Shown piece after piece: positions 33,515 to 41,942 of a stretch of DNA of 55,529 bases. The notes beneath the pieces are model-generated. The model was not told where the DNA came from and made no database searches. It saw nothing but the letters and a program-made list of their open reading frames with translations. Where the stretch lies: assembly GCA_003644205.1 (NCBI GenBank), contig QNBT01000001.1, forward strand, positions 1 to 55,529, written 5' to 3'. The position numbers and the translations under genes were made by a program. Position 1 is the first letter of the stretch. Each line of letters begins with the position of its first letter. The DNA comes from Planctomycetota bacterium. GTDB taxonomy: Bacteria > Planctomycetota > Phycisphaerae > Sedimentisphaerales > Anaerohalosphaeraceae.

Positions 33515-34396
33515 ATGCATACTATGCAGTTCATCCTAAACGGCATTATAGCGGGATCTATGTATTCTCTCGTGGCAGTTGGATTTGCACTCATTTATCA
33601 AACAGGTCGTTTTTTTCACTTTGCGCATGGAGTGGTTTATGCAACGGGGGCGTATTTGGCTTACACGCTGGTAATCTCGCTTGACATTAATCCAGTCGCT
33701 TCTTTTTTTTTAGCCGCGGCTCTGGCAGGTGTTGTTGGTGTCGGGATTGACAGATTTGTCTACAAGCCTTTTCGGAAGCAAAAAGCTCCTAATCTGGTTT
33801 TTCTCATAGCGTCTTTCGGGATATTTATTTTCATCCAGAATCTTTTGCAGCTAATATACGGTGCTCAAATTCTAACCATGAGGACTGGGTCGGTAAAAGA
33901 GGGACATCATTTCTTAGGAGCAGTAATAACCAACATACAGATACTCATTCTCGTTGTCTCCGCCGCATTATGCCTGGGCCTTTGGCTGTTTGTTAAAAGA
34001 ACCAAATTGGGCAAAGCGATGCGGGCGGTTGCTGATGACAGAATCGCTGCAAGTGTAGTTGGCATCAACCCAGAACGAATTATTTTGGCGGCATTTGCTA
34101 TAGGCTCTGCATTGGCGGGAGCGGCTGGGATACTCATTTCGCTTGAGACGAATATCAAGCCAACAATGGGAATGAATGCCATATTGAAGGGTATTATTGC
34201 ATCTATCATTGGCGGCATTGGGAGTATTCCCGGTGCAATGTTTGGAGGGTTATTTTTAGGAATAGCTGAGAATCTGGGTATATGGAAGATTTCGGCTGGC
34301 TGGAAAGACTGCATCGCTTTTGTGATTTTAATTGTCTTTTTGTTATTCAGGCCCGGCGGGATTATGGGAGTCAAGTCTGAAGGAGAACGGCTGTAA
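33515..34396 (+). CDS. livH: Branched-chain amino acid ABC permease LivH
   Basis: A 293-aa inner-membrane permease with about eight helices. Recognised by the N-terminal FILNGIIAGSMYSLVAVGFA, the GRFFHFAHGV segment, and IASIIGGIGSIPGAMFGG near the C-terminus, all typical of LivH. Forms the translocation pore with LivM. Starts 8 nt after the SDR gene. Confidence 0.92.
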   Translation: MHTMQFILNGIIAGSMYSLVAVGFALIYQTGRFFHFAHGVVYATGAYLAYTLVISLDINPVASFFLAAALAGVVGVGIDRFVYKPFRKQKAPNLVFLIASFGIFIFIQNLLQLIYGAQILTMRTGSVKEGHHFLGAVITNIQILILVVSAALCLGLWLFVKRTKLGKAMRAVADDRIAASVVGINPERIILAAFAIGSALAGAAGILISLETNIKPTMGMNAILKGIIASIIGGIGSIPGAMFGGLFLGIAENLGIWKISAGWKDCIAFVILIVFLLFRPGGIMGVKSEGERL

Positions 34397-34399
34397 CAG

Positions 34400-35269
34400 A
34401 TGGAATATATCCTGCATATATTGGTTATAACCGGTATTTACATTATGTTGACGCTAAGCCTGAATCTTGTTGTAGGCTACACCGGTTTGGCTGCTTTGGG
34501 ACATGCGGCATTTTCCTGTGTTGGGGCATATGCTTCATCACTTCTGGTGTTGAACTATGGCCTTTCGCCCTGGATTGGTTTGATTGTCGGAGCTTGTGTT
34601 GCAGCAATATTAGGGGCTTTGATCGGAATGCCTTCCCTCCGGCTAAAAGGCGATTATTTAGCCCTCGCTACCTTTGGATTGGGCGTAATTGTTTACTCAG
34701 TTGCAAAGAACTGGGTATCAGTTACCCGCGGGCCGATGGGACTTCCCGGCATACCTGGATTTTCCGTTTTCGGTATACAACTTTCACAGGTATGGACATA
34801 CTTGCTCCTCGTAACTGTTTTCGTTCTTCTGACATACCTTGTGATACATCGTGTCGTCAGCTCGCCTTTCGGTAGGATACTCAGAGGTATTAGAGAGGAT
34901 GAGATAGCAGCCCTTGCAATGGGTAAGAACGTGAACAAGCACAAAGTCATAGTTTTCGTCATCGGAGCCTTTTTTGCAGGTATAGCGGGAAGTCTTTATG
35001 CGCATTACATCACATTTATTGACCCATCAAGCTTTACTGTAATGGAGTCGATAGCCATTCTGTTAATGGTGGTGTTTGGTGGCATGGGGAGCTTGCCCGG
35101 CTCTTTTGTTGGAGCGGCAATTCTTGTTATATTCCCAGAGTTGTTGCGATTTCTTGGGATGCCAAGCTCTGTCGCCGCCCCGCTAAGACAGATGATATAT
35201 GGACTGCTGCTGATTGTCCTCATGCTCAAAAGGCCACAAGGAATCCTGGGAAAATATCGGTGGAAATAG
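34400..35269 (+). CDS. livM: Branched-chain amino acid ABC permease LivM
   Basis: A 289-aa permease with [20 protein letters not shown] at the start, the [14 protein letters not shown] loop, and [19 protein letters not shown] near the end, as in LivM. It pairs with LivH, 3 nt downstream of it. Confidence 0.92.
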   Translation: MEYILHILVITGIYIMLTLSLNLVVGYTGLAALGHAAFSCVGAYASSLLVLNYGLSPWIGLIVGACVAAILGALIGMPSLRLKGDYLALATFGLGVIVYSVAKNWVSVTRGPMGLPGIPGFSVFGIQLSQVWTYLLLVTVFVLLTYLVIHRVVSSPFGRILRGIREDEIAALAMGKNVNKHKVIVFVIGAFFAGIAGSLYAHYITFIDPSSFTVMESIAILLMVVFGGMGSLPGSFVGAAILVIFPELLRFLGMPSSVAAPLRQMIYGLLLIVLMLKRPQGILGKYRWK

Positions 35270-35273
35270 AATA

Positions 35274-36059
35274 ATGTCTTATGCTCCAAACATATTGTCA
35301 GTGAGTATCTTGAGCAAAAGCTTTGATGGGGTTAAGGCTGTTGATGATGTTTCTTTCAATCTGAGGGGAGGTCGCATCACAGCTTTGATAGGTCCTAATG
35401 GTGCTGGTAAAACAACTGTGTTCAATCTGATCACGGGCTTTCTAAGATCTGATAATGGCGATGTTTTATTCGGTGACAAAAAGCTTACGTCCCTGAGTCC
35501 GTATAGAATCGCTCAGACGGGAATCGGGAGAACTTTTCAAAATATCAGGCTCTTTCCGCAAATGCCTGTTTTAGAAAATGTGTTACTTGCGTTGAAATAT
35601 GCTAAAGGCGAGAGTCTGTGGGCGGCTTTGCTACAAAGCAAAGCGATGAAAAGTGAAGAGAGGGAAAATGCAGAACAAGCTACAGAGTATTTAAAGCTTG
35701 TTGGTTTGCTGGAAAAAAAAGATGAGTTAGCCCAAAATCTATCTCATGGTCAACGCAAGCTACTTGGGGTGGCCAGAGCTTTAGCTTTGAAGCCAGAACT
35801 TTTGCTTTTAGATGAACCGACAGCCGGGCTGTTTCCCGGAATGGTTCGTGAAATGAAGCAAATTATCCGCCAACTCAGAGATTCAGGAAAGACCATCTTC
35901 TTTATTGAACATGATATGAAGACGGTTATGGACCTCGCTCAATGGATCATAGTTCTCAATTATGGGAAGAAAATCGCTGAAGGAACACCCGAACAGATAC
36001 AAAAGAACGAGGCCGTCATCGCGGCATATTTAGGAAGGAGAAGAAAAATTGCTACTTGA
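35274..36059 (+). CDS. livG: Liv ABC transporter ATPase LivG
   Basis: A 261-aa ATPase: Walker [16 protein letters not shown]-loop in [15 protein letters not shown] signature [13 protein letters not shown], Walker [12 protein letters not shown], switch His in FFIEHDM. ATG at 35274 fits the family start ([19 protein letters not shown]); longer frames overlap livM. Overlaps livF by 11 nt. Confidence 0.93.
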   Translation: MSYAPNILSVSILSKSFDGVKAVDDVSFNLRGGRITALIGPNGAGKTTVFNLITGFLRSDNGDVLFGDKKLTSLSPYRIAQTGIGRTFQNIRLFPQMPVLENVLLALKYAKGESLWAALLQSKAMKSEERENAEQATEYLKLVGLLEKKDELAQNLSHGQRKLLGVARALALKPELLLLDEPTAGLFPGMVREMKQIIRQLRDSGKTIFFIEHDMKTVMDLAQWIIVLNYGKKIAEGTPEQIQKNEAVIAAYLGRRRKIAT

Positions 36060-36771
36060 GGTGGAGAATCTGACAGCACGATATGAGGCCATCACGGCCC
36101 TCAAGGAAATCTGCTTCGACGTAAACGAAGGAGAGATCGTGACAATGATAGGCCCGAACGGCGCAGGTAAATCCACCGCCCTAAAAGCAGTTAGTGGTGT
36201 CCTCGAAGCAACTGATGGCACCATTGAAAGTGGTGAGATTTTATTTGAAGGCGAGAGCATTAAGGGTTTAAGAACCGATGAACTGGTTGCCAAAGGAATA
36301 TGTTTGGTTCCAGAGGGTAGACGGGTTTTTCCTACGATGACGGTGCTGGAGAACCTTGAGATGGGGGCTTATAAACGGAAAGATAAGACAGCTATCAGTC
36401 AAGACATTTATATGGTTCTTACGCTCTTCCCACAACTTAAAGAAAGAGTTAAACAGAAAGCAGGCACCCTTTCCACAGGTGAGCAGCAGATGCTGGCTAT
36501 GGGCAGAGCATTGATGCTAAAGCCAAAGTTGCTGCTGGCCGATGAGCCGTCACTTGGGTTGTCTCCTAATTTCGTGGAATTGGTCTTTGATAAACTCGTA
36601 GAGATCAATGGAAAGGGCACAACTATATTGCTGGTAGAACAAAACGCATCAGAAGCCTTGAAAATTGCTCACCGGGCTTACGTTTTCAGTATCGGCGAAA
36701 TTGTACTGAAAGATAATTGTGAGAGCCTGCTGCACAATGAGGAAGTCAAAAAGGCTTTCTTGGGCGGTTAG
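36049..36771 (+). CDS. livF: Liv ABC transporter ATPase LivF
   Basis: A 240-aa ATPase with Walker [15 protein letters not shown], signature [13 protein letters not shown], Walker [14 protein letters not shown] and [11 protein letters not shown], typical of LivF. Starts at TTG (36049), with AGGAG 9 nt upstream inside the end of livG. Last gene of the operon. Confidence 0.93.
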   Translation: MLLEVENLTARYEAITALKEICFDVNEGEIVTMIGPNGAGKSTALKAVSGVLEATDGTIESGEILFEGESIKGLRTDELVAKGICLVPEGRRVFPTMTVLENLEMGAYKRKDKTAISQDIYMVLTLFPQLKERVKQKAGTLSTGEQQMLAMGRALMLKPKLLLADEPSLGLSPNFVELVFDKLVEINGKGTTILLVEQNASEALKIAHRAYVFSIGEIVLKDNCESLLHNEEVKKAFLGG

Positions 36772-36835
36772 CAGGTAGCCATAGTCCGTGGTGATACCTA
36801 AAGCATCCTATTCAAAGCTTGTATGAATCCCGTCC

Positions 36836-38917
36836 TTACAAATCGCTGAATAGAAACAGTTGCTCGCTCCCAAACGCGGCCTTATTCCTCCTGCGTCTGG
36901 TTCTTTTCTTTTTCAGGAAGTTTTCAGGATCAGTATAAAACAGCCAGCCGTCGGGTGCAGCCTCTCGGTACTCTGTGTTATTCGCCTGGTTCAGCTTCGA
37001 CCAAATCTGCTCGACCCCTTCTGTCTCCAGGCCGGCGACCAGAGCCCTGGCCATCGCGGTTGTCATGTCTTCACCCTGGGTAAGCGCGAGCAATCCGTCT
37101 TCGCTAAATTTACCCTCGATAGCGAGGCTCGCCTCTAATTTTGAGCCCATAAGGGACATAGCCTTCTCCTGCATAGTGGGGCGGTAGTACAAATAATTTA
37201 CCGTCACCGGCTTCTTCTGTCCTATCCTCCAGGAGCGGCGCGATGCCTGCCTGAGCGTAAAAATCGAATAGCCGGTCTGGTAAAAAGTCAGCTCGGGGAA
37301 GTCATAAAGGTCAAGCCCTGTTTGAACCAATTTCGGATTTGCTATCACCACATCAGTTCCAGAGTCCACCTTTTTCTTGATCCAATCTTCTCTCTTCTCA
37401 GGAGCGACTGAAGCCCTCAGAATCTCTGCGTCAATTCCTTCGTCCAGAAGCAGCTCTTGTAGCCTGGTAGTTACGTCCTTAGTGCCGGTATACTGAGCAA
37501 AGGTAAATACTTTTCGGCCTTCTGAAAGATTGTCTTTGATTAGCTCAATGAGCTTTCGTTCTTTGTTGTAAACCCTGTCCTTAGACAGTTCCATCGGTTC
37601 TACAATTACTTGCCCTGTGTGAGGATGGATTATCGGTCCATTGTCGAACGGCCTGTCCGGGTAAGAGAGAAGCGTGTTCACATAAGTTCCGAGCAGAGCC
37701 TTGCTGCCTTTGCTCAAAGCTTGTTTGACTGCTGACAAAAGTTCATCTTCAAGGCCGCTGTACGCTTCTGCAAGTTCCTCATCCATTTCGATGCCGTGCA
37801 CGTTTTCGGAGATTGGCGGCAGGTCGTCTGTCATATCACTAAGAGAAAGAAATATCGACTTATCAAGCAGGTGCCTGCTAAAAACAAGTGGCGAAATGCC
37901 CGGCTTTCTTTTCAAAACCGTTCGGCCCTTTTTGCCTTTTGAGCAAACATTGTCCTGTGGATATGTCCGTGTTACCCGTTCCAACACGCCATACTTGCTC
38001 ATCCAGCCCGTGACCTGGCCGTAGTCCAGGCCCTCTTCCTTCATCGAAGCTGGAGACAACCTGTACAGGACGTAGAATATGTCGTCAGCGTAACCACCAA
38101 GAAGAGTTCCGGTCAGCCCAATTGTTTTGCCACATGCACTCGACAAAGCACCGAACGAATTGCCCTGGGCGGTGCTGCCGCCTTTGAGTTCGTGAACCTC
38201 GTCGGCAATGAGAAAATCGAAATACCCGTTCAGATACCTTTTGACATACTCGGACAACGGAAATCGTCTCATCCTTTCGTTGTCCGCCTGCCATAGGGCG
38301 CCATTACAGTCAGGACAAAACCTTTTGGTTCTGGTTACGTAGTTATAATCTACCGGTATGCCGTCCCTGTTAACCAGCAGCTTGTCGCAATCAGGGCAAT
38401 GGTAGCCGTCTTTGCTCTCAATGACCGCCGGTCTCCAGGCATAGCCAAGCTTTGCCTTGTCCTTGCTGACGATAGTATATTCGGGCCTGGCCGGTTTGCC
38501 GTTGTGCTCAAGGTAAAGCAAGTCGTCAAGCTTTCTGATGATTCTCGCGTCAGCGTCCGGGATAGTTTCGTGAACTTCTCTCTGCCATTTCTTTACCAGG
38601 TGTCCGGGACACATGACAAGGCTTCTGGCTGGTGTGCCGCCATTCTCGTAAACATAGGGGACAGCCGCCCCGATTATAGTTTTGCCGCAGCCCATTTCGC
38701 CGACAACAATAGCCGAGTCATAATCCCGCAGCAGGTTGCACAGACCCATGACGGCGTCTCCCTGGGCCTGGTATGGTTTCCGCAAAAGTGAGTACAGCTT
38801 TTCATCCCACGCATCTCCGGGATTGAACAGGGGTTCGGCACTGCCTTTGATTCCGTCCGCCAGGGCGCTGCCATACGCCTTCAGATACTGGTTCATGTCA
38901 CAGACATCTTGGAGCAT
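36836..38917 (-). CDS. SNF2-like superfamily 2 helicase with zinc motif
   Basis: A 693-aa DNA helicase or translocase. Motif I is VVGEMGCGKTIIGAA (about 75), motif II LIADEVHELKGG (about 240), motif III GLTGTLLGG, and the C-terminal lobe has TFAQYTGTKDV, VVIANPKLVQTGLDL and RRSWRIGQKKPV, the SNF2 motif VI. A CPDCDK...CPDCNG zinc module is inserted between motifs I and II (about 170-205). Basic KKKRTRRRRNK and SEQLFLFSDL end the protein. It closes the primase-methylase-helicase operon and probably remodels or unwinds element DNA. Confidence 0.88.
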   Translation of the reverse strand: MLQDVCDMNQYLKAYGSALADGIKGSAEPLFNPGDAWDEKLYSLLRKPYQAQGDAVMGLCNLLRDYDSAIVVGEMGCGKTIIGAAVPYVYENGGTPARSLVMCPGHLVKKWQREVHETIPDADARIIRKLDDLLYLEHNGKPARPEYTIVSKDKAKLGYAWRPAVIESKDGYHCPDCDKLLVNRDGIPVDYNYVTRTKRFCPDCNGALWQADNERMRRFPLSEYVKRYLNGYFDFLIADEVHELKGGSTAQGNSFGALSSACGKTIGLTGTLLGGYADDIFYVLYRLSPASMKEEGLDYGQVTGWMSKYGVLERVTRTYPQDNVCSKGKKGRTVLKRKPGISPLVFSRHLLDKSIFLSLSDMTDDLPPISENVHGIEMDEELAEAYSGLEDELLSAVKQALSKGSKALLGTYVNTLLSYPDRPFDNGPIIHPHTGQVIVEPMELSKDRVYNKERKLIELIKDNLSEGRKVFTFAQYTGTKDVTTRLQELLLDEGIDAEILRASVAPEKREDWIKKKVDSGTDVVIANPKLVQTGLDLYDFPELTFYQTGYSIFTLRQASRRSWRIGQKKPVTVNYLYYRPTMQEKAMSLMGSKLEASLAIEGKFSEDGLLALTQGEDMTTAMARALVAGLETEGVEQIWSKLNQANNTEYREAAPDGWLFYTDPENFLKKKRTRRRRNKAAFGSEQLFLFSDL

Positions 38918-38925
38918 TCACACCA

Positions 38926-39471
38926 CTAAAATGATATTTCACCGCTGCTGACCGCATCCGAAATCAGCGAGTCCAGGGCCTCCTCGTCGAGTGTGAGCGA
39001 GAGCACCTTTTTCGTGCCTTGCAGCTCGTGCACGTGTCCTTCCTGCCTGAGCCTTTTGTAAAGCCAGTCGGACCATTCCGGAATCACAGGAACCGGATAG
39101 CCGGACCTTACCGCTTCATACACAAGCGGGGCGGGATAGTCTTCGTCCACATACAACAGGTTTGCCGGGCCATCGGAGGATCTGAAAAAGCCTTCGCTGG
39201 CAACCATTTGATGCAGCAGCGTACCCGGCAATCTGGTGCTCATGATCCTGTATTTCTGACCATACGATGCCCCCGCTTCAATAACCGGCTCGGACATTAT
39301 CTCTATGCTTCTGCCGCTAACCAGCGCACTGGTTATGGCTTTAACGCTGCTGTCATGGCCCGCGACTGAGAGCAGGTAAAGATACGAATACTCGTCATGG
39401 GCATAGCCGTCGGTGAAGGCCTCAACATCTATACCATTGCTGTAGTCCCGGAACCTGACCTTTTCGAGCAT
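38926..39471 (-). CDS. Hypothetical protein of the helicase operon
   Basis: A 181-aa protein of mixed alpha/beta composition, starting MLEKVRFRDYSNGIDVEAFT and ending LISDAVSSGEISF. No motif recognised. It is tightly packed between the DNA methylase (6 nt) and helicase (8 nt), so a shared role in DNA processing is likely. I have an impression of similar genes next to such helicases on other elements but cannot verify it. Confidence 0.6.
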   Translation of the reverse strand: MLEKVRFRDYSNGIDVEAFTDGYAHDEYSYLYLLSVAGHDSSVKAITSALVSGRSIEIMSEPVIEAGASYGQKYRIMSTRLPGTLLHQMVASEGFFRSSDGPANLLYVDEDYPAPLVYEAVRSGYPVPVIPEWSDWLYKRLRQEGHVHELQGTKKVLSLTLDEEALDSLISDAVSSGEISF

Positions 39472-39477
39472 TCATAA

Positions 39478-40491
39478 TCACATAAGGTTCTTTATCTGAC
39501 CGTCCTGGGTCAGCACTTTGATGGAGACCCTGTACCTTTCAATCTCCCGTTCAAGCAGGACATCGCCTTGGTATTCCTGTTCTATGTGACTAACCTTCTC
39601 GACCTTGCCCCTGACAATGTGCCTGTCCTCACCCTCGCCTACCTTGCCGTCCAGGCACCCGCTTGCCAGCAACAGCCCCAGGTGCCCGGTATGCAGAGGC
39701 AGCGGGGGCCGGCCAACGCCGTCTTTGCTGTTGTGCCCGTCCCGGTTAATCTTTCGCCACAGGGCCGAGGACATCAGTTCCTTTTCCAGCTCTGCCTCGT
39801 CTATCAGGGTTGACCGGAACAGCCTGACTTCCGGTGACGCTGGCACCTCGTACATCGGCTCGTCCAGATACGGGATTTCGGGCAGTCCGGTGTAGGGAAT
39901 AGCAAACAGTTTGCCAAAGGAATCATCATCCAGGCTGTTCCTGGGTTTTTTTCTGCCAAACAAAACTATCTGCTTGAATTTTTCATACTCCCCGTCCTGG
40001 AACCTGTACGTGTTGAAATCCCCAAACCTGTAGGACAGGATTTTCGCAACATCTTCAGTAAGCCTTGCCTGCGGAATTATGTAGACCAGAACGCCCTCCG
40101 GCAGCAGATACCTGACTGTGCCTCTCAGAAAGGCCTTCTCGGTTCTCTCATGTCTGGACTCGTCTAACAGGCTGCTATTTTGCCAGTCATAAGGCGGGTT
40201 CAAAAATAGACATGAGATGGAATTGTTGCTCATCCTTATATCTTCGTAACCGCAGTGCAGGACGTGGTCGAGTGTGTCTGTTGCCTGTTTTGCCCTGTAG
40301 TCATCGAGTTCTATTCCGTAGGTGGTGGTGTTGGCACCGTTCACAACATTTCCCAAAGCTCCGCCTTCACCGCAGCAGGGGTCCAGAATGTTGACGTTTT
40401 CAGCGGGAAAGCTCAGAAAGGTTCCTACCCGCTCGGCCACGGACAAGGGCGTAGGGTAATAGCCCATCTTGATTCGTCCTTCCGGTCTCAT
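39478..40491 (-). CDS. DNA methyltransferase-like protein (DUF6094-like)
   Basis: A 337-aa SAM-dependent methyltransferase: GYYPTPLSVAERV start, motif I ILDPCCGEGGAL, YGIELDDYRAKQA, and catalytic LFLNPPYDW (NPPY, about residue 97), typical of N6-adenine enzymes. The C-terminal 130 aa lack a clear target-recognition pattern. Starts inside the primase stop (ATGA). This primase-methylase-helicase neighbourhood resembles DUF6094-type genes on plasmids, from memory. It may mark element DNA or act in replication. Confidence 0.8.
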   Translation of the reverse strand: MRPEGRIKMGYYPTPLSVAERVGTFLSFPAENVNILDPCCGEGGALGNVVNGANTTTYGIELDDYRAKQATDTLDHVLHCGYEDIRMSNNSISCLFLNPPYDWQNSSLLDESRHERTEKAFLRGTVRYLLPEGVLVYIIPQARLTEDVAKILSYRFGDFNTYRFQDGEYEKFKQIVLFGRKKPRNSLDDDSFGKLFAIPYTGLPEIPYLDEPMYEVPASPEVRLFRSTLIDEAELEKELMSSALWRKINRDGHNSKDGVGRPPLPLHTGHLGLLLASGCLDGKVGEGEDRHIVRGKVEKVSHIEQEYQGDVLLEREIERYRVSIKVLTQDGQIKNLM

Positions 40492-41663
40492 GTGGTGTCC
40501 CCTCCCTTTCTACCGTTACCGTTCAAATGCAAGTAGAACCGCCGGAACGTATCGCACTTAATCCTGTCGGTTTTGTAACCGCAGCGTTCATGGACAAGCC
40601 GAGTGTGGGCCGGATTGCCGTTGCTATTGCCACAACCGAATTGATAACCCTTGCCGCCTGCCTTGTAGGCCACGGCCACAACCTGCCTGGCCGTATGCTC
40701 TTCCAGGGGAGGCCTGCACCTGCCTGCAAAGGACTCAATCATCTCTGATGCTTCTTTCTGCGTATGTCCTGCAGAGCGGAACTTGCTCGCCAGTCTCAGG
40801 CACATTCCCGAACGCGAGCCCTCCGGCACACCTTCACGATACAGTTCAAGCTCCGCCTCACAGAGCGTCTCTTTCACATCACCATTATTTAGAAAGCTGC
40901 TGGGGTCCGGCAGGTCTGCGTGAGAAAGCTTCTCCGCCTGGGCAGTGCAATGCTCAAACGTGTCTACAGCATCAGGGACAGGTTCGATGCAGTAGCGGGG
41001 AATAAGACCGCTCTCGTTCGTCAGCCAGGGACGCCGTGGCTTTTGAGCAATACTGCGTATCTCCTCCGGCTCGCACGATAGCAGCTCTTCCATCTGGAGA
41101 GGGACTTTGTATAACCCTGATTTTGAATGCCGCGTGTTAGGAAGCCTCAACAAGCGCATCCTATCCGAGATACTGAAGTCCACTGTCTCCGGGTGTTTGA
41201 CCGCTGCTTTTTGAACAATAACCTGCCTCACCTCGCGGAAAACTCCTGGCAATTCTGTGCTCGGCTTCACTTGCCCAAAGGCCTCTGTTGCCACGGTTAT
41301 GTGAAAGCCTTTCATGCCGCTATAGTAAACCGCAAGTGCCTGCTCTGCGGCTCCCCAGTTATCGAGCAGATACCGTGTGACGTCCCTGGCGGTTTCGAGT
41401 GCTTGGCCAAGATCAGGGCTGTCGATGTCCAGCGGCAGGTAGTGAGCATAACAAGAACCCTGATAGCCTGATACCGAATGGCCGTTGCCCTGGATGTGCT
41501 CGCAAAGGCCCTGGTCGAACAGGAAATACGTGCAGTAGCAGTCCGTGTGGCCGTAGCGTTTAGTCAGGCTCGGCAGTTCTTCGACCTGTGTAATGTTGTT
41601 TCTGAAGCCCCGCATACCGCGCGATGCGAAATCAACATACTGGAAGTCCCCGATACCGGTCAT
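40488..41663 (-). CDS. Archaeo-eukaryotic-type primase
   Basis: A 391-aa protein with AEP catalytic landmarks: YLPLDIDSPDLGQAL (metal-binding DxD-like Asp pair, about 75) and AVYYSGMKGFHITV (SGxKGxH, about 117), then MRLLRLPNTRHSKSGLYKVP. A C-terminal helical PriCT-like domain follows (SRSGMCLRLASKFRSAGHTQ, ARQVVAVAYKA) with Cys in FGCGN and RCGYKTDRIKC. It would make primers for element replication. First gene of the operon to the helicase and a natural partner for the Orc1/Cdc6 initiator at 47314. Confidence 0.85.
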   Translation of the reverse strand: MTGIGDFQYVDFASRGMRGFRNNITQVEELPSLTKRYGHTDCYCTYFLFDQGLCEHIQGNGHSVSGYQGSCYAHYLPLDIDSPDLGQALETARDVTRYLLDNWGAAEQALAVYYSGMKGFHITVATEAFGQVKPSTELPGVFREVRQVIVQKAAVKHPETVDFSISDRMRLLRLPNTRHSKSGLYKVPLQMEELLSCEPEEIRSIAQKPRRPWLTNESGLIPRYCIEPVPDAVDTFEHCTAQAEKLSHADLPDPSSFLNNGDVKETLCEAELELYREGVPEGSRSGMCLRLASKFRSAGHTQKEASEMIESFAGRCRPPLEEHTARQVVAVAYKAGGKGYQFGCGNSNGNPAHTRLVHERCGYKTDRIKCDTFRRFYLHLNGNGRKGGDTT

Positions 41664-41745
41664 TGTCCCACGGTCAAGTAATAGGAAGGCAAGGGCTTTT
41701 TATGTGTTGCACGGGGCTTGCTAATAGTGCGGGTAAGGATAAGCG

Positions 41746-41753
41746 TATTTAAG
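41746..41753 (+). promoter_or_regulatory. TATA-like box of the 32-aa ORF
   Basis: TATTTAAG 30 nt before the ATG at 41776, no ribosome site between. Fits a leaderless archaeal promoter. Confidence 0.4.
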
Positions 41754-41775
41754 TCATAATAGCAAACTTTTTTCT

Positions 41776-41874
41776 ATGTCAAAGGAATTCGAGAGAAAGG
41801 TTCTCAAACAGATGGGACAGATACATAAAGAAATTCTGGACATATCCATGAACATCGAACTCATAGCCACCTGA
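41776..41874 (+). CDS. 32-aa helical micropeptide
   Basis: ATG at leaderless distance from a TATA-like box; peptide MSKEFERKVLKQMGQIHKEI then LDISMNIELIAT is one amphipathic helix with heptad spacing. Located between the divergent primase operon and the 3' end of the HerA-nuclease gene. The promoter and composition make it credible as a small regulator. Confidence 0.45.
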   Translation: MSKEFERKVLKQMGQIHKEILDISMNIELIAT

Positions 41875-41942
41875 CATGTCCAGGAAAAATATTCCAAAAA
41901 GCAATAACGTGATTGTGGGGCAAGCAAAACACTAATGCTTTT

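Noticed and set aside
30139-36771. Liv operon as ordinary chromosomal background
   Set aside because: It is flanked on both sides by element-type genes and relics of element genes, so cargo on the element is the simpler reading, though a chromosomal segment is not excluded.
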